Origin: Pseudomonas sp. PDM15
GTDB lineage: Bacteria; Pseudomonadota; Gammaproteobacteria; Pseudomonadales; Pseudomonadaceae
Direction of reading: 5' to 3'
DNA length: 64,000 nt
Assembly: GCF_014851565.1 (NCBI RefSeq)
Contig: NZ_JACVAA010000002.1
Coordinates: 310,001-374,000 of the forward strand
Position 1 is the stretch's first letter. Every line of letters begins with the position of its first letter. The position numbers and the translations under genes are program-made. Positions 63,700 to 64,000 of this stretch are shown here, in pieces. The notes under the pieces were generated by a model that saw nothing but the letters and a program-made list of their open reading frames with translations, had not been told where the DNA came from and did no database searches.

Positions 63700-64000
63700 A
63701 TGTTCACCCTCACCCACCTGACCAACCCGCCGCCCGAGTCGCTGAAGAGCCAGGTGCTGCAGATGGTGGTCGACTACTTCAGCGACATCAGCCCCGCCCC
63801 GCTGACGCCCAGCAATCCGCTGTACCAGCTGTACCAGTACGTGATCGGCTTCGAGGTGCACCTGTACCTGCAGGCCATGGGCAGCGAGCCGGAGAGCAGC
63901 GCCCGGCTGATCCTCGCCCTCGACGACCAGGACCCATCCCAGGTGCTGGGCTTCGCCCTCTACCTGCCCAGCGCGGATGATCCGGATGCCTGCACCCTGG
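63700..64000 (+). CDS. Conserved hypothetical protein, possibly GNAT-like, 3' end outside window
   Basis: About 100 aa visible: MFTLTHLTNPPPESLKSQVLQMVVDYFSDISPAPLTPSNPLYQLYQYVIGFEVHLYLQAMGSEPESSARLILALDDQDPSQVLGFALYLPSADDPDACTL. The last stretch resembles the strand and acyl-CoA region of GNAT acetyltransferases (VLGFALYLP), but the key motif is beyond the window. Confidence 0.6.
   Translation, partial: MFTLTHLTNPPPESLKSQVLQMVVDYFSDISPAPLTPSNPLYQLYQYVIGFEVHLYLQAMGSEPESSARLILALDDQDPSQVLGFALYLPSADDPDACTL

Overview
The window is about 64 kb of high-GC gammaproteobacterial chromosome, almost certainly Pseudomonas. The evidence is the gene content and order (nirBD next to a PP2C/kinase fusion, metE-metR, argF followed by an ABC ATPase, glpR-glpD, nrdA-nrdB with a long spacer, pcpS-type phosphopantetheinyl transferase) and an integron of the type found in the P. 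alcaligenes / P. mendocina / P. stutzeri group. All identifications come from reading the sequence; no database search was run.

Layout. Positions 1-6.8 kb: end of the assimilatory nitrite reductase locus (nirB partial, nirD, nirC), a phosphatase/kinase fusion, an AraC regulator and an M23 peptidase. Positions 6.94-12.21 kb: an AT-richer cassette array. It begins with an attI-like site, has eleven attC sites, all coding cassettes on the + strand, and no integrase gene in the window. Positions 12.2-31.4 kb: mostly core genes (isochorismatase-like hydrolase, WG-repeat/Sel1 protein, DUF502, serine hydrolase, dienelactone hydrolase, pcpS, metE/metR, glutamate-synthase-like oxidoreductase, a third class A PBP, grxD). 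Positions 31.5-33.4 kb: a small lower-GC accessory islet with a leucine-rich-repeat protein and a pseudogene carrying an amber stop. Positions 33.5-51.8 kb: transport, metabolism and two-component genes. Positions 52-57 kb: class Ia ribonucleotide reductase with an elaborate promoter. Positions 57.1-59.4 kb: an AT-rich AIPR-family putative phage-defence gene followed by a ~590-bp palindromic repeat. The window ends with a LysR/azoreductase pair and two related lipoproteins.

How genes work together. NirC should import nitrite for NirBD. MetR is divergent from metE and probably controls it. GlpR should control glpD and the glycerol kinase. RstA/RstB-like genes overlap as one operon. NrdA and NrdB form one enzyme and are probably controlled by NrdR and DnaA.

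The most notable elements are the integrase-less integron, whose cassette ends are intact near attI and progressively decayed away from it; the frameshifted, ORF-less and degenerate cassettes; the AIPR gene in a foreign AT-rich patch; a three-hairpin small RNA candidate at about 19.43-19.55 kb; and the phased DnaA-like boxes and NrdR-like box pair before nrdA.
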